The notes: generated by a model from the sequence alone, not told the origin. 56,019 nucleotides of DNA from Thermoleophilia bacterium (GCA_020848615.1 JADLHW010000074.1:1-56019), one strand, 5' to 3'. Shown: positions 1-10,287, counted from the first letter of the stretch. Made by a program: numbers and translations.

Positions 1-331
1 CGCCGCGACCCCTCCCCCGGGTCTCCCCCTGCCGTCCCGCGGTGCCGCCCGCACCGTGGTGCAGGATCCCGGTGATGGCCGACATCCCCACGGGAATGAC
101 GATCCGCGCCCTGCTGGACCGGTAACGCCCGCCGATCGGCATGCTCGTTGCAGCAACCGCCGACGGCATTGCGGGATACATGCTCCCGTTCGGATGGAAC
201 CTGCGGGAGCCCGCCGGCACCGTGCCGGCCCAGGGTGACCTGGTGGTCGCCCTGGGCCCGGTCGCCGCCCTGGGTGACATGGCGGCGTGAGCCGGAGGCC
301 CGGGGACAGGCCCGGGCTCCGGCGCATCCGC
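1..331. other. Left edge without a supported gene
   Basis: No convincing gene is seen here. Two short plus-strand frames exist: one ending at 125 with codons open back to the window edge, and one of 49 codons at 141-290 ending in AALGDMAA. The second starts with codons unusual for this genome (GTT, GCA, ATT), has no clear ribosome binding site and resembles nothing I recognise. It could be a tail or remnant of a gene outside the window. The MMPL gene converges on this region from the right. Confidence 0.4.
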
Positions 332-2437
332 CTAGTGCCCGAACCGCACGTCCGGCAGCAGCCGGTCGAGCCAGCGGGGCTGCCACCAGGCGGCGGGCCC
401 CGCGAGGCGCAGCAGGACCGGCACCAGCAGCAGCCGCACGAGCACGGCGTCCAGGAGCACGGCGACGCCCAGGATGATCCCCATCTCCTTCGGGGGCAGC
501 GGGCCGCTGAGAGCGAAGGTGAGGAACACCGCCACCATCACCCCGGCCGCCGCCAGGATCACCCGGCCGCTGTGGGCCAGGCCGCCCACCATCGCCTCAC
601 GGGCGTCGTGGGAGCGGTCCCAGTGCTCCTTCGCCGACGACATCAGGAACACCGTGTAGTCCATCGAGATCGCGAAGATCATCGCGAAGAAGAAGATCGG
701 ACCCCACGCGTCCAGGAAGCCCTGCGACTCGAAGCCCAGGAGCCCGCTGAGGTGCCCCTCCTGGAAGATCAGCCGGGCCACGCCGAACGCGGCACCGGTC
801 GCCAGCAGGCTCGTGAGCACCCCGATCGCCGCGGCCAGGGGCGCCTGCAGCGCGACCAGCAGCAGCAGGAACCCGAGCACCAGGATCATCCCGATCGCCA
901 GCGGCGTGTAGGTGCCGAGGGCGGTCTCCAGGTCGTGGTTCTCGGCGGCGCCGCCACCCACCAGGACGTTCGCGGGCAACTCGGCGCGCAGCCGGTCGAT
1001 CGCGTCCCCGAGGGCCGGGTCGGACGGGTCGACGCCGGGCACGGCCTGGGCGAGGCCCATGCCGCCGCCGCCGGGCTGGACCTGCGTGACCTGGCCGACG
1101 GCCGGGTCCTTCGCCGCCGTGGCGGCCGCCTCCCGGACGTCCGCGAGCGGGCCCACCAGCTGCAGGGCGCCGGGCGCTCCGGGCCCGAAGGCCTCCTGCA
1201 CCTGGACGTACCCCACGCGTGAGGAGTCGTCCTCCGGCACGACCTTGATGCTGGGCATGCCGGTGCGCAGGCCGAGGATCGGCCATGCGATGAGCACCAG
1301 CAGCGCGATGGTGGCCACGGCGAGGACGCCCGGCCGCCGCCACAGGAACTCGCCCCACCGGGCGAACCGGGGGGAGCGGTGCTCGCCCTCGTGCACCCAC
1401 GGCAGCGACAGCTTGTTCACGCGGCCGCCCAGCCGGCCCAGCACGGCCGGCAGCAGCGTGAGCGTCGCCAGCAGGATGAAGACGACCGACAGCATGATCC
1501 CGAGCGCCATCGACCGGAACGCGGGGCTCGGCACCAGCAGCACGGCCGACAGTGAGATGAGGACGGTGAGGCCGGAGAACAGGACGGCCTTGCCGGCGGT
1601 GTCCATCGTCACCGCGACGGCCTCGTCCCGGTCCAGGTGGGAGCCCATGAGCGCGCCGCGGAACCGCTGGACGATGAACAGCGCGTAGTCGATGCCCAGC
1701 GCCAGGGCGAACATGAGCGCGAAGTTCATGGCCCAGATCGACACGTCGGTGATCTGCGTGGCGAGGTACAGCGATCCGGCGGACATCGCGAGGGCGATGA
1801 TGGTGAGCATGAGCGGCAGGGTCGCGGCGACCAGCGCGCCGAAGGCCAGCACCAGGATCGCGAGCGTGACCGGCCAGCTCAGCAGCTCGGACTTCATCAT
1901 CGCGGTCTTGTTCGCCTCGTTGAAGTCCGACCACATGGCCGACTGCCCGGTGAGCTCCACCGTCACGCCGTCCCCGCCGGCCTTCCTGAGGTCCGCCTTG
2001 AGGTCGTCCGCGGCCTTCACCATGCCGGTGGTGTTCTTCCCGCTGCCGCCCATGATCACGGCGGTGTGGCCGTCCTGGCTCACGGTCTGCCCCGGCTGCG
2101 GGGCCTGGACGGTGGACACCGCGTCGCTGGCGTCCAGCAGCCGCGAGGCGCGGTCCACCGCGGCGGTGAACGCCGGGTCGCCGTACGTCGCGGTGTCGGA
2201 GTGCACGACGACCATGAGGGCGCTGCCGCTCATGCCGCCGAAGTGCTCCTGCACGAGGTCGCGGGCCGTCACGGACTCGCTGGTGGAGTCCTGCCAGCCG
2301 GCACCCGACAGGGCATGCTCGGCGGCGGGGGCGAAGATCCCCAGCCCCACGAGGGCGACGATCCAGATCGCGACGGTCGCGCGGACGTGCCGGGCCGACC
2401 AGCGGCCCAACCGCCCGATGGGACCCACGGCCGTCAC
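332..2437 (-). CDS. MMPL/RND-family membrane exporter
   Basis: A 701-residue inner-membrane protein of the MMPL family, proton-driven RND-type exporters of lipids or drugs; the substrate cannot be told. The chain shows the classic two-fold repeat: one transmembrane helix (about 20-40), an extracytoplasmic domain (about 45-185), a helix bundle with GIDYALFIVQR near 249-258, then a second large loop and a second bundle with SMDYTVFLMS near 591-600. The paired Asp-Tyr motifs mark the proton path. The GTG start overlaps the stop of the upstream ArsR gene by 4 bases (GTGA), which argues for translational coupling and excludes the longer upstream frame. The two genes form an operon, so the exporter is probably controlled by its own repressor through the palindrome at 2821. 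The length is typical for single-protein MMPL transporters in actinobacteria. Confidence 0.93.
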   Translation of the reverse strand: MTAVGPIGRLGRWSARHVRATVAIWIVALVGLGIFAPAAEHALSGAGWQDSTSESVTARDLVQEHFGGMSGSALMVVVHSDTATYGDPAFTAAVDRASRLLDASDAVSTVQAPQPGQTVSQDGHTAVIMGGSGKNTTGMVKAADDLKADLRKAGGDGVTVELTGQSAMWSDFNEANKTAMMKSELLSWPVTLAILVLAFGALVAATLPLMLTIIALAMSAGSLYLATQITDVSIWAMNFALMFALALGIDYALFIVQRFRGALMGSHLDRDEAVAVTMDTAGKAVLFSGLTVLISLSAVLLVPSPAFRSMALGIMLSVVFILLATLTLLPAVLGRLGGRVNKLSLPWVHEGEHRSPRFARWGEFLWRRPGVLAVATIALLVLIAWPILGLRTGMPSIKVVPEDDSSRVGYVQVQEAFGPGAPGALQLVGPLADVREAAATAAKDPAVGQVTQVQPGGGGMGLAQAVPGVDPSDPALGDAIDRLRAELPANVLVGGGAAENHDLETALGTYTPLAIGMILVLGFLLLLVALQAPLAAAIGVLTSLLATGAAFGVARLIFQEGHLSGLLGFESQGFLDAWGPIFFFAMIFAISMDYTVFLMSSAKEHWDRSHDAREAMVGGLAHSGRVILAAAGVMVAVFLTFALSGPLPPKEMGIILGVAVLLDAVLVRLLLVPVLLRLAGPAAWWQPRWLDRLLPDVRFGH

Positions 2438-2775
2438 TGGACGACCTCGCCCAGCAGGCCCGCCAGCTCGTTCGCCTGCAGCCGCAGCGACGTGCAGACG
2501 CGCTCGCAGAGATCGAGGACGAGGGGGTCGGCGATGCCGTAGCGGGCGGCGGTGCCCTCCTTGCGGCGGGCCACGATGCCGGCGCGGTGCAGCACGCCGA
2601 GGTGCTTGGAGACGTTCTGCTGGGTGGCGTCGAGTGCGGCGGTGAGCTCGCCGACGGTGCGGTCGCCGTCGCGCAGCACCTCGAGGATGCGGATGCGCAT
2701 GGGTTCCCCCATGACGCGGAAGCGCTCGGCGACGAGCTCGACGACGGGCTCCGGGAGCGGGTGCGGGATGGCCAT
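2434..2775 (-). CDS. ArsR-family winged-helix regulator
   Basis: A 113-residue regulator made almost entirely of the ArsR-type winged helix. It has helices with GEPMRIRILEVLRDGD near 22-37, a recognition region TQQNVSKHLGVLHRAG near 51-66, and a wing with RRKEGTAARYGIADP near 70-84. No obvious metal-binding cysteine pair (CxC) is present, so the inducer is probably not a soft metal; the only cysteines are two in the C-terminal helix. The ATG start has an AGGAGG site about 9 bases upstream. It is the first gene of a two-gene operon with the MMPL exporter, and a 16-base palindrome overlaps the -35 box upstream. A local repressor that is relieved by an exporter substrate is the simplest reading. 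Confidence 0.92.
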   Translation of the reverse strand: MAIPHPLPEPVVELVAERFRVMGEPMRIRILEVLRDGDRTVGELTAALDATQQNVSKHLGVLHRAGIVARRKEGTAARYGIADPLVLDLCERVCTSLRLQANELAGLLGEVVQ

Positions 2776-2820
2776 CGGGCCGGGTCCTCCTGGATCGCGT
2801 GGACACCGGCATGCTGCTTT

Positions 2821-2839
2821 ACAACCGTGCGGTTGTCAA
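2821..2839 (-). promoter_or_regulatory. Probable ArsR operator overlapping a -35 box
   Basis: ACAACCG-TG-CGGTTGT at 2821-2836 is a perfect 7-base inverted repeat. Reading on the minus strand, a consensus-like TTGACA (2839-2834) overlaps it, followed at 17 bases by a weak CAGCAT. An ArsR dimer bound here would cover the promoter of its own operon. The site is seen in the sequence; its occupancy by this regulator is inferred. Confidence 0.7.
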
Positions 2840-2965
2840 GTTGTCCCATGGGAGGGGCGGGTGGCGGCCGGGCCGGGGGGCGATGGAATGTCCATTGCCC
2901 GGCGAGGGGTAATCCGCGCCCCGCGGTTCCGTATGTCCGAAGAACGTGGGAGACTCTGCGCCGAC

Positions 2966-4456
2966 ATGACCCCCCTTCGCCTCCCCGCACTCGGCGCACT
3001 CACCGGAACCGCCCTCCTGGCATGGGCGTCCGGCGCCGCCGCGGTCACCCCCCAGGTCACCTGCGTCGCCCCCCGTCCCGGCGGTCTCACCGCGTACTTC
3101 GGGTACACGAACCCGCTGCCCAACCAGGTGGTCATCGGGGTCGGGCCGCAGAACCGCTTCAGCCCCGCCCCCACCGACCGGGGCCAGGACATCGTCTTCC
3201 GCCCCGACGCGGCGTCCGCGACGGCCGGCTACCGCGACGACCGCACGTACTTCTCCGGCTTCCCGGTCGACTTCACCGGGTCGGTCACGTGGAACCTCGA
3301 CGGCGGCGCCGCGACGGCGAACGCCGCCAGCACGCCGTGCCGGTTCGACGTCTCCGCGGAGCTCACCACCGACCGCGCCACCGCGCGGCCCGGCGAGGAC
3401 GTGACCTGGACGGTCCACGTCCGCAACACGGGCACCAGCCCCATCCCGCGGCAGCCGAGCTTCTACTTCGTCACGCAGGACCTGCCGCCCATGTCCAACG
3501 TCGGCAACCAGCCCGACGAGGTCCTGCCCGGCGAGGACCTGTACTACCACGGCATCACCCGGCCCGGACGCGAGGACTGCGGCCGCGTGGTCACCGGGTC
3601 GGTGCAGGCCAACCTCACGCTCCCGACGCGCGAGGCGAACCTCGCCGACAACACGTCCAGCACCAGCTTCACGGTCACCTGCGTCGGTGACCTGTCGGTC
3701 GCCGTCGCCACGGACGCCACCAGCTACTCGCCGGGCCAGGACGCCACCTACACGCTCACGGTCACCAACCGGGGCGACGTCCCGGTCGACACCGCCGGCA
3801 TCTCGGTGACCGACCCGGCGCTGAAGGGCCTGGCACCCGTCGGCACGATGCCGGCGCAGCTCGCGCCCGGCGCGTCGCTCACCTACCGCGGCACCCTCGC
3901 GGTCACGCAGGCCATGTGCGCCACCGGCGCCCGCGACGACGCACGCGTCACCGTGCCCGGCGACACCAACCCGGCCAACGACACCGCGTTCCGCGCCGTG
4001 ACGGTGAGCGGCGGCACGTGCAGCGAGGTGGTGGTTCCGCCGCCGGACACCGGCGTCACCGTCCTGCGCACCCGGCTGGGCCTCGCGACCGACGGCAGCA
4101 CGCGGGTGATCACCGGTGGCCTGGCGACCTACCGCGTCACGGTCCGCAACCGCGGGCGCAACCCCGCCCGCGGCGTGGTGCTGCAGCAGTTCCTCCCGTC
4201 CGGCGCGGCCCTCACGCAACGGCCGGCCGGCGCGAAGCTCATCTCGGGACGCCTGGTCTGGCGTCTCGGCACCATCCCCGCCGGGAAGACCCGGGTGGTG
4301 CGCGTGTCCGTGCGGTTCAGCGGCGGCGTGCCCGGTGACCGGGCCGGCCAGGCGGTCGCCACGGCCACGAACGCCACGCGCGTGCGCACGGCCTTCGAGA
4401 CGCAGGTCGTCGCCCGGCCGCGTCCCGCCCGCCCGCAGCCACCGGTCGCCGGTTAG
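2966..4456 (+). CDS. Secreted protein with CARDB/DUF11-like repeats
   Basis: A 496-residue exported protein of unknown function. It begins with a signal peptide (short basic start, then [18 protein letters not shown] and an Ala-rich cleavage region near 25). Three or more beta-sandwich repeats follow. The best are near 130-230, 235-330 and 350-480, each with the pattern '[14 protein letters not shown]', '[15 protein letters not shown]' or '[14 protein letters not shown]' typical of CARDB/DUF11 adhesin-like domains. The chain ends in a Pro/Arg tail with no LPxTG sorting motif or membrane anchor. The ATG was chosen because the signal peptide begins there; the frame itself is open much further upstream. 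It is divergent from the ArsR/MMPL operon. Its TAG overlaps the TAA of convergent meaB by the four bases TTAG. A surface or matrix protein is likely; no enzyme motif is seen. Confidence 0.8.
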   Translation: MTPLRLPALGALTGTALLAWASGAAAVTPQVTCVAPRPGGLTAYFGYTNPLPNQVVIGVGPQNRFSPAPTDRGQDIVFRPDAASATAGYRDDRTYFSGFPVDFTGSVTWNLDGGAATANAASTPCRFDVSAELTTDRATARPGEDVTWTVHVRNTGTSPIPRQPSFYFVTQDLPPMSNVGNQPDEVLPGEDLYYHGITRPGREDCGRVVTGSVQANLTLPTREANLADNTSSTSFTVTCVGDLSVAVATDATSYSPGQDATYTLTVTNRGDVPVDTAGISVTDPALKGLAPVGTMPAQLAPGASLTYRGTLAVTQAMCATGARDDARVTVPGDTNPANDTAFRAVTVSGGTCSEVVVPPPDTGVTVLRTRLGLATDGSTRVITGGLATYRVTVRNRGRNPARGVVLQQFLPSGAALTQRPAGAKLISGRLVWRLGTIPAGKTRVVRVSVRFSGGVPGDRAGQAVATATNATRVRTAFETQVVARPRPARPQPPVAG

Positions 4457-5442
4457 CGATCAGCCCGCGGATCCCGGAGCACATGCTCCAGGATCCGCGC
4501 GGCGGCCACGTGCGGCAGCACGTGGCCGGCCCCCACCGCGCGCTCCATCTGCGCGGCGAGGTCGCCGGCGATGTGGCGGGTGCGGTCGATGAGGCCCTCG
4601 CGCACCTCCGTCCACATCCAGTCGCGCGCCTGGCCGGCGCGCATCGCGGCGAGCTCCCCATGGGCCTCCAGGTGGGAGCGGCGCCGCAGCAGCTCGTCCC
4701 AGAGGCCGTCCAGGCCGGTGCCCTCCACCGACGAGACGGGCAGGGCGACGCCCGGCAGGTCGCGGTGCCGGGGCGTCATCAGCTGCAGGGCGCCCCGGTA
4801 GGCGGCCACGGCGCGGTTCGCCGCCGGCAGCAGGTCGCCGTCGGCCTTGTTCACGGCGACCACGTCGGCGAGCTCCATGATCCCGCGCTTGATGCCCTGC
4901 AGCTCGTCGCCGCCGCCCGGCGCCACCAGCAGCAGGAACAGGTCCGTCATCGCGGCGACGGCGGTCTCGGACTGCCCCACCCCGACGGTCTCCACGAACA
5001 CGACGTCCGCGCCGGCGGCCTCGCACAGCACCAAGGCCTCACGGGTCCTGCGGGCCACGCCGCCCAGCGTCTCGCCCGCCGGCGAGGGCCGGATGAACGC
5101 CTCGTCGCGCCGGGCGAGCTCGGCCATCCGGGTCTTGTCACCCAGGATCGAGCCGCCGCTGCGCGCGCTGCTGGGGTCGATGGCGAGCACCGCGAGGCGG
5201 TGCCCCCGGTCCAGCACCAGCAGCCCGAGAGCCTCGATGAGCGTGCTCTTGCCCACCCCGGGCGTGCCGCTCACGCCCACGCGCACCGCCCGGCCGGCGT
5301 ACGGCAGCAGGATGCGCAGCAGCTCCTCCGCCTGCTCGCGGTGGTCCGGGCGGGTGGACTCGACCAGCGTGATGCCGCGAGCCAGGGCCCGGCGGTCGCC
5401 GACGCGGACCGCCTGCGCCAGGGCCGCCGGACCCGCGGTCAC
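4453..5442 (-). CDS. meaB: Methylmalonyl-CoA mutase-associated GTPase MeaB
   Basis: A 329-residue G3E-type GTPase that loads and protects the B12 cofactor of methylmalonyl-CoA mutase. Visible motifs in order are the P-loop GTPGVGKS (59-66), the [18 protein letters not shown] segment characteristic of MeaB/Arg[11 protein letters not shown] (switch II) and NKAD (base recognition). A C-terminal helical dimerisation arm follows. The GTG start overlaps the TGA of the mutase gene by 4 bases, so the two proteins are made together, which is the usual arrangement. The stop overlaps that of the convergent secreted-protein gene. The length is normal for the family. Confidence 0.96.
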   Translation of the reverse strand: MTAGPAALAQAVRVGDRRALARGITLVESTRPDHREQAEELLRILLPYAGRAVRVGVSGTPGVGKSTLIEALGLLVLDRGHRLAVLAIDPSSARSGGSILGDKTRMAELARRDEAFIRPSPAGETLGGVARRTREALVLCEAAGADVVFVETVGVGQSETAVAAMTDLFLLLVAPGGGDELQGIKRGIMELADVVAVNKADGDLLPAANRAVAAYRGALQLMTPRHRDLPGVALPVSSVEGTGLDGLWDELLRRRSHLEAHGELAAMRAGQARDWMWTEVREGLIDRTRHIAGDLAAQMERAVGAGHVLPHVAAARILEHVLRDPRADR

Positions 5443-7592
5443 GCCGTGACGCGCCGTTGCTCGATGAGATCGATGACCTCCTCCGCGGCCGCCGGGATGT
5501 TCGTGCCGGGCGGGTAGACCGCCGCGACGCCGGCGTCGATGAGCTCCCGGTGGTCCTGGGCCGGCACCACGCCCCCGCACACCACCAGCACGTCCCCCGC
5601 CCCGCGGTCGCGGAGCTCCTGGATGAGCTGCGGGACGAGGGTCTTGTGGCCGGCGGCGTGCGTGGACACCCCGACGACGTGCACGTCGCCGTCCACGGCG
5701 TCGCGTGCGACCTCGGCGGGGGTCTGGAACAGGGGGCCCACCTCGACGTCGAAGCCCAGGTCGGCGAACGCCGTGGCGATGACCTTCGCGCCCCGGTCGT
5801 GCCCGTCCTGGCCCATCTTGGCGACGAGCATCCGTGGCCGGCGGCCCTCCCGCTCGGCGAAGCGCTCGACCCGGGCGCGGATCGCGCCGAAGCCCTCGTC
5901 CTGCCGGTACGCGGCGCCGTAGACGCCGGAGATGCTGCGCACCTCGGCGCGGTGGCGGCCGAAGACGGCCTCCATGGCGTCGCTGATCTCCCCGACGGTG
6001 CAGCGCGCGCGGGCGGCGTCCACGCACAGGGCCAGCAGGTTGTCATCGCCGGCGGCGCCGTCGCGCAGCGCGGCCAGGGCGGCCTCCGCGCGCGCCGGGT
6101 CGCGCTCCGCGCGCAGCCGCTCGAGCCTGGCGACCTGCTGTGCCCGCACCGCCCGGTTGTCGACCTCCAGGATCTCGATGGGCTCCTCGGACTGCCGCCG
6201 GTACCGGTTGACGCCCACGATGACGTCCTCGCCGCGGTCCACCCGGGCCTGCCGGCGCGCGGCGGCCTCCTCGATGCGCAGCTTCGGCATGCCGGCGTCG
6301 ACGGCGGCGGTCATGCCGCCCATCTCCTCCACCTCGCCGATGAGCGCCCACGCCGCCTCCGCCAGCGAGTTCGTGAGCGACTCCACGTAGTAGCTGCCCG
6401 CCAGGGGATCCACGACGCGGGTGACCCCGGTCTCCTCGGCGAGGATGAGCTGGGTGTTCCGGGCGATGCGCGCCGAGGTCTCGGTGGGCAGCGCGATGGC
6501 CTCGTCGAAGCTGTTGGTGTGCAGGCTCTGGGTGCCGCCGAGCACCGCGGCCAGGGCCTCCACCGTCGTGCGGATCACGTTGTTGTACGGGTCCTGCGCG
6601 GTGAGGGACACGCCGGAGGTCTGGCAGTGGGTGCGCAGCATGGAGCTGCCGGCCTTCTTCGGGGCGAAGCCCTCCATCACGCGGGCCCACAGCAGGCGGG
6701 CGGCGCGGAGCTTCGCGACCTCCATGAAGAAGTCCATGCCGATCGCGAAGAAGAACGACAGCCGCGGCGCGAACGCGTCCACGTCGAGGCCCCGGGACAC
6801 GGCGGTGCGCACGTACTCCAGGCCGTCGGCGATCGTGAAGCCCAGCTCCTGCACCGCCGTGGCCCCGGCCTCCTGCATGTGGTAGCCGGAGATCGAGATG
6901 GAGTTGAACCGCGGCATGTGGCGCGCGGTGTAGTCGATGATGTCCGCCACGATCCGCATGCTCGGGGCCGGCGGATAGATGTAGGTGTTGCGGACCATGA
7001 ACTCCTTGAGGATGTCGTTCTGCACCGTCCCAGCGAGCTTGTCCGCCGGGACGCCCTGCTCCTCGGCGGCGACGATGTAGAAGGCCATCACCGGCAGCAC
7101 CGCGCCGTTCATGGTCATGGACACCGACATGCGGTCCAACGGGATGCCGTCGAACAGGATCTTCATGTCCTCGACGGAGTCGATGGCGACGCCGGCCTTG
7201 CCGACGTCGCCCTCCACGCGGGGGTGGTCGCTGTCGTAGCCGCGGTGGGTCGCCAGGTCGAAGGCCACCGACAGGCCCATCTGCCCGGCCGCCAGGTTGC
7301 GGCGGTAGAAGGCGTTGGACTCCTCCGCGGTCGAGAAGCCGGCGTACTGGCGCACCGTCCACGGGCGGTTCGCGTACATCGTGGCCCGCACGCCGCGCAC
7401 GAACGGCGCGAACCCTGGCAGTGACCCCAGGAACTCGATGTCCTCGAGGTCCTCGGCCGTGTACAGCGGCTTCACCGGGATGCCCTCGGGCGTCACGCGC
7501 GTGAGGTCGTCCAGGGGGCGATCGCCGAGCTCGGCCTGGGCGCGCTGGCGCCAGTCCTCGACGCCGGGACCCGCTGCTGGCTCGTCGGCCAT
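5439..7592 (-). CDS. scpA: Methylmalonyl-CoA mutase, single-chain type
   Basis: A 717-residue enzyme that interconverts methylmalonyl-CoA and succinyl-CoA using adenosylcobalamin, linking propionate or odd-chain and branched substrates to the TCA cycle. The N-terminal two thirds is the TIM-barrel substrate domain with well-kept stretches such as [25 protein letters not shown] and [12 protein letters not shown]. The C-terminal B12 domain carries the base-off DGHDRG motif (596-601, axial His598). One polypeptide holds both domains, so it should act as a homodimer like ScpA and not need a small partner subunit. The ATG at 7592 has an AAGGGG site upstream. It is followed by overlapping meaB. No epimerase is seen nearby. 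Confidence 0.97.
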   Translation of the reverse strand: MADEPAAGPGVEDWRQRAQAELGDRPLDDLTRVTPEGIPVKPLYTAEDLEDIEFLGSLPGFAPFVRGVRATMYANRPWTVRQYAGFSTAEESNAFYRRNLAAGQMGLSVAFDLATHRGYDSDHPRVEGDVGKAGVAIDSVEDMKILFDGIPLDRMSVSMTMNGAVLPVMAFYIVAAEEQGVPADKLAGTVQNDILKEFMVRNTYIYPPAPSMRIVADIIDYTARHMPRFNSISISGYHMQEAGATAVQELGFTIADGLEYVRTAVSRGLDVDAFAPRLSFFFAIGMDFFMEVAKLRAARLLWARVMEGFAPKKAGSSMLRTHCQTSGVSLTAQDPYNNVIRTTVEALAAVLGGTQSLHTNSFDEAIALPTETSARIARNTQLILAEETGVTRVVDPLAGSYYVESLTNSLAEAAWALIGEVEEMGGMTAAVDAGMPKLRIEEAAARRQARVDRGEDVIVGVNRYRRQSEEPIEILEVDNRAVRAQQVARLERLRAERDPARAEAALAALRDGAAGDDNLLALCVDAARARCTVGEISDAMEAVFGRHRAEVRSISGVYGAAYRQDEGFGAIRARVERFAEREGRRPRMLVAKMGQDGHDRGAKVIATAFADLGFDVEVGPLFQTPAEVARDAVDGDVHVVGVSTHAAGHKTLVPQLIQELRDRGAGDVLVVCGGVVPAQDHRELIDAGVAAVYPPGTNIPAAAEEVIDLIEQRRVTA

Positions 7593-7637
7593 CCTCAACC
7601 CCTTCGTGGTCGGTGCTCCGCCGCGAAGGATAGGCGA

Positions 7638-7670
7638 GGCGGGGCGGGGACGGCGTGCCGCCGCCCCGCC
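7638..7670 (-). terminator. Hairpin downstream of the MFS gene
   Basis: GGCGGGGCGG (7638-7647) pairs perfectly with CCGCCCCGCC (7661-7670). It lies just past the MFS stop (7682) and before the mutase start, without a U-tract. It probably terminates or attenuates the exporter transcript. Confidence 0.55.
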
Positions 7671-7681
7671 CGCAATGCGCC

Positions 7682-9163
7682 TTACACGCCCGCGGCGGCG
7701 TGCGCGGCGGCGGCCTCCTTCGCCGACACCTTCCGGATGATGAACAGCGTGCACACCAGGCCCACCACGGCCATCCCGATACCCACGGTGAAGGCGTTCA
7801 CGAAGCCGTCCACGAGGCCCTGCGGCAGGGCCGCCTGGGCGGCGGCCTGCGGGTCGTTCCCCGCCGCCGCGGCGGCGGCGACCGCGTTGTCCACCTTCCC
7901 GGTGGTCGTGGAGGTCGCGATGGTGGAGAGGATCGCGATGCCGACCGCGCCGCCCACCTGCTGGGAGGTGTTGATGAGGCCCGACGCGACACCCGCCATG
8001 CGTGGCTGCACGCCCTGCAGCGCGGCGATCGACACCGGCACGAACGAGAAGCCGAGGCCGATGCCGGCGAGGATGAACCCGGGCACCAGGTCCCGCGGGT
8101 ACGTGCCGTCCACGTCGATCTGCGTGAAGTACGCCAGGCCGGCGATCAGGAACAGCATCCCCGCGGCCAGGACGGGCCGCACGCCGAACCTCGTGACCAG
8201 CGCCTGCGACGCGGCCGCCGCGAAGATGATCACCAGCGCGAACAGCAGGTAGCGGGTGCCCACCCCGAGGGCGGAGAACCGCAGCACCTGCTGCATGTAG
8301 AGCGAGATGAAGAAGAACATCGCGAAGATCGACGCCCCCAGCAGGAAGCCCACGACGTTGGCGCCGGTGAGCGTGCGGTTCCGGAAGATCGCGAGCGGGA
8401 GCAGCGGGTCCTTCACCGTCGCCTCGATGGCGATGGAGCCCAGGATGAGGACGGCGGCGAGCGCGAGCATCACGATGGTGATGGTGTCGCCCCAGCCGTC
8501 GGTCTCGGCGCGCGTGAGCCCGTAGATCAGTGCCGCCAGGCCGCCGGTGATCGTGAACGACCCGCCAAGGTCCAGGCGCGAGGAGCCCTCGCCCCGGCTC
8601 TCCCGCACGAAGCGCGGCACCAGGAACAGCACCGCGAGGCCGATCGGCAGGTTCACGAGGAACACCCACCGCCACGACAGGTACTCCACCAGGAAGCCGC
8701 CGGCGAGGACGCCGACGGCGCCGCCGACACCCGCGATGGCGCCCCAGATGCCGAGGGCCTTGTTGCGCTCCGCGCCCTCGTCGAACGTCGTCATGAGGAT
8801 GGACAGCGCGCCGGGCGAGATGATCGCGCCGCCGACGCCCTGCAGGGCGCGCGCCAGGATGAGCATGAGCTCCGACTGCGCGAACCCGCACAGCGCCGAG
8901 CCGACGATGAACACGACGAGGCCGATGAGGAACACCCGGCGGCGGCCGAAGATGTCGGCCATGCGCCCGCCCAGCAGCAGCAGGCCGCCGAACGTGAGGG
9001 TGTACGCGCTGAGGATCCACTGCAGGTTCTCCTGGGAGAAGTCCAGCGCGGTCTGGATGTCGGCCAGGGCGACGTTCACGATGGAGACGTCGATGACCAG
9101 GATGAACTGGGTGAGGCTGAGCAGGGTCAGCACGATCCAGCGCCTGGAATCCGGCTGGGTCAC
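7682..9163 (-). CDS. DHA2-type MFS drug exporter
   Basis: A 493-residue integral membrane protein with about 14 hydrophobic helices, the layout of the DHA2 (EmrB/QacA) branch of the major facilitator superfamily. The first helix carries [14 protein letters not shown], the loop 2-3 motif is [14 protein letters not shown], and motif C-like glycines occur in the [15 protein letters not shown] region, all features of proton-driven drug antiporters. The start is GTG (VTQPDSRRW). The gene is divergent from a TetR regulator across a 97-base gap containing an inverted repeat, so inducible export of a toxic or signalling compound is likely. The substrate is unknown. Confidence 0.93.
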   Translation of the reverse strand: MTQPDSRRWIVLTLLSLTQFILVIDVSIVNVALADIQTALDFSQENLQWILSAYTLTFGGLLLLGGRMADIFGRRRVFLIGLVVFIVGSALCGFAQSELMLILARALQGVGGAIISPGALSILMTTFDEGAERNKALGIWGAIAGVGGAVGVLAGGFLVEYLSWRWVFLVNLPIGLAVLFLVPRFVRESRGEGSSRLDLGGSFTITGGLAALIYGLTRAETDGWGDTITIVMLALAAVLILGSIAIEATVKDPLLPLAIFRNRTLTGANVVGFLLGASIFAMFFFISLYMQQVLRFSALGVGTRYLLFALVIIFAAAASQALVTRFGVRPVLAAGMLFLIAGLAYFTQIDVDGTYPRDLVPGFILAGIGLGFSFVPVSIAALQGVQPRMAGVASGLINTSQQVGGAVGIAILSTIATSTTTGKVDNAVAAAAAAGNDPQAAAQAALPQGLVDGFVNAFTVGIGMAVVGLVCTLFIIRKVSAKEAAAAHAAAGV

Positions 9164-9189
9164 GGGGTTCCTTCCGATGTGGGCGTGTG

Positions 9190-9212
9190 CGCTACGCTAC
9201 CGTTGCGTAGCG
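9190..9212. promoter_or_regulatory. Inverted-repeat operator between MFS and TetR genes
   Basis: CGCTACGC (9190-9197) and GCGTAGCG (9205-9212) form a perfect 8-base inverted repeat with a 7-base spacer. A third copy of CGCTACGC follows at 9221-9228. The site sits midway in the divergent promoter region, where a TetR dimer would be expected to repress both genes. Binding is inferred. Confidence 0.7.
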
Positions 9213-9260
9213 GATGGCCACGCTACGCCCGCGTACGGTTCCGCGCAAGGGGACGACGGA

Positions 9261-9866
9261 TTGGGTGACATCGACCAGCGGCGGCACGGCTGCGACCCGC
9301 GGGTCGCGCGCTCCCGCAGCGCGGTGCTGGAGGCCACCGGGCAGCTGCTGTGCGAGGAGGGGTTCCCCGGTGTCACCATCGAGGCCGTCGCCGCGCGGTC
9401 CGGGGTCGCGAAGACGACGATCTACCGTCACTGGCCCACCCGGGCGGAGCTGCTGATCGCCGCGTTCCGCCACATGTCCTGCGACACGCCGTGCGTCGAC
9501 ACGGGGGACGTCCGCGACGACCTGGTCGCGGTGGTGCAGGGCCTGGCGGACGAGCTGGGCTCCGAGCGCTGGGCGACGGCCCTGCCGTCCCTGGTGGCCG
9601 AGGCACTGCGCGACCCCGGCTTCGCCGAGCTCCACTCGGCGTTCGTCGCCGAGCGCCGGCAGAAGGTGCTGGAGGTCATCAGCAGGGCCGTGGAACGCGG
9701 GCAGCTGCCCGCGGACACGGATGCCGGCCTGCTGGGCACGATGCTGGCCGGCCCCGTGTTCTTCCGGACGCTGGTGACCCTGGAGCCCCTGGACGAGCCG
9801 GGCCTGGCCGGGCGGATCGTCGACGCCGCGCTGGATGGCATGCGAGCGTCCCGCGTACCGGGGTAG
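9261..9866 (+). CDS. TetR-family transcriptional regulator
   Basis: A 201-residue regulator with an N-terminal TetR DNA-binding domain (ATGQLLCEEGFPGVTIEAVA, then RSGVAKTTIYRHWPTRAELL, near 26-67) and a mostly helical C-terminal ligand-binding and dimerisation domain of the TetR_C_11 type (RGQLPADTDAGLLGTMLAGPVFFR region). The start is best placed at TTG 9261 because AAGGGG lies about 8 bases upstream and the next in-frame ATG is inside the HTH. It is divergent from the DHA2 exporter, which it most likely represses together with itself through the inverted repeat at 9190. Confidence 0.92.
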   Translation: MGDIDQRRHGCDPRVARSRSAVLEATGQLLCEEGFPGVTIEAVAARSGVAKTTIYRHWPTRAELLIAAFRHMSCDTPCVDTGDVRDDLVAVVQGLADELGSERWATALPSLVAEALRDPGFAELHSAFVAERRQKVLEVISRAVERGQLPADTDAGLLGTMLAGPVFFRTLVTLEPLDEPGLAGRIVDAALDGMRASRVPG

Positions 9867-9915
9867 TCTCACCGGAGCCCCACGGCCACCGACCCGTTTC
9901 GACGATGGAGCACGC

Positions 9916-10230
9916 ATGAGCACGACGCCTCCCCCACCCGCGGGCACCCCCGGCGGTCCCGGCGGCGACGAGCCGCCGCCCGTCGAGACCTTCACCCAGT
10001 ACGACAAGGAACGGGACGCCTACCACTGCTCGTACGGACCGCTGGCGCCCGCGCGGACGATCTGGGACCCGGAACGGGAGATCCAGGTGCGCCTGGACCT
10101 CACCTCGCGCCGCGTCGTGGGTTTCTCCATCCCGGACTTCACGGCGTGGCACCAGAAGCACGCCTCGGAGGACGGGGGCTTCGAGATGGACCTGCCGGCC
10201 TTCTGGGAGGGCGACCTGCCCGAGGCCTGA
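9916..10230 (+). CDS. Small hypothetical protein
   Basis: A 104-residue soluble protein that I do not recognise with certainty. The first 25 residues are Pro/Gly-rich and probably disordered. The body (about 28-104) has alternating hydrophobic residues, with ARTIWDPEREIQVRLDLTSR followed by RVVGFSIPDFTAWH, and is acidic at the end. The strand pattern and the phrase 'VVGFSIPDF' recall DUF2283-type small beta proteins, but the match is weak. ATG has GGAG 9 bases upstream. TAGTCT overlapping the tetR stop (9864-9869) could be its -10 box. A bidirectional hairpin follows. Confidence 0.7.
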   Translation: MSTTPPPPAGTPGGPGGDEPPPVETFTQYDKERDAYHCSYGPLAPARTIWDPEREIQVRLDLTSRRVVGFSIPDFTAWHQKHASEDGGFEMDLPAFWEGDLPEA

Positions 10231-10253
10231 CGGCCCCGGGCGGCACCCCGGCG

Positions 10254-10284
10254 GCCCGGGTCGCGCGGACGCGGCGACCCGGGC
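10254..10284. terminator. Bidirectional hairpin between convergent genes
   Basis: GCCCGGGTCGC (10254-10264) pairs perfectly with GCGACCCGGGC (10274-10284) around a 9-base loop. It lies between the stops of two convergent genes (10230 and 10288), so it can terminate both. There is no U-tract. Confidence 0.6.
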
Positions 10285-10287
10285 GAT

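Noticed and set aside
141-290. A 49-codon frame at the left edge
   Set aside because: No ribosome binding site, mixed codon use and no recognisable feature; too little support to call a gene.
332-2812. A longer MMPL reading frame starting at 2812
   Set aside because: The extra 125 residues are an Arg/Pro/His-rich shadow of the ArsR gene; the GTG at 2437 overlapping the ArsR stop is the natural start.
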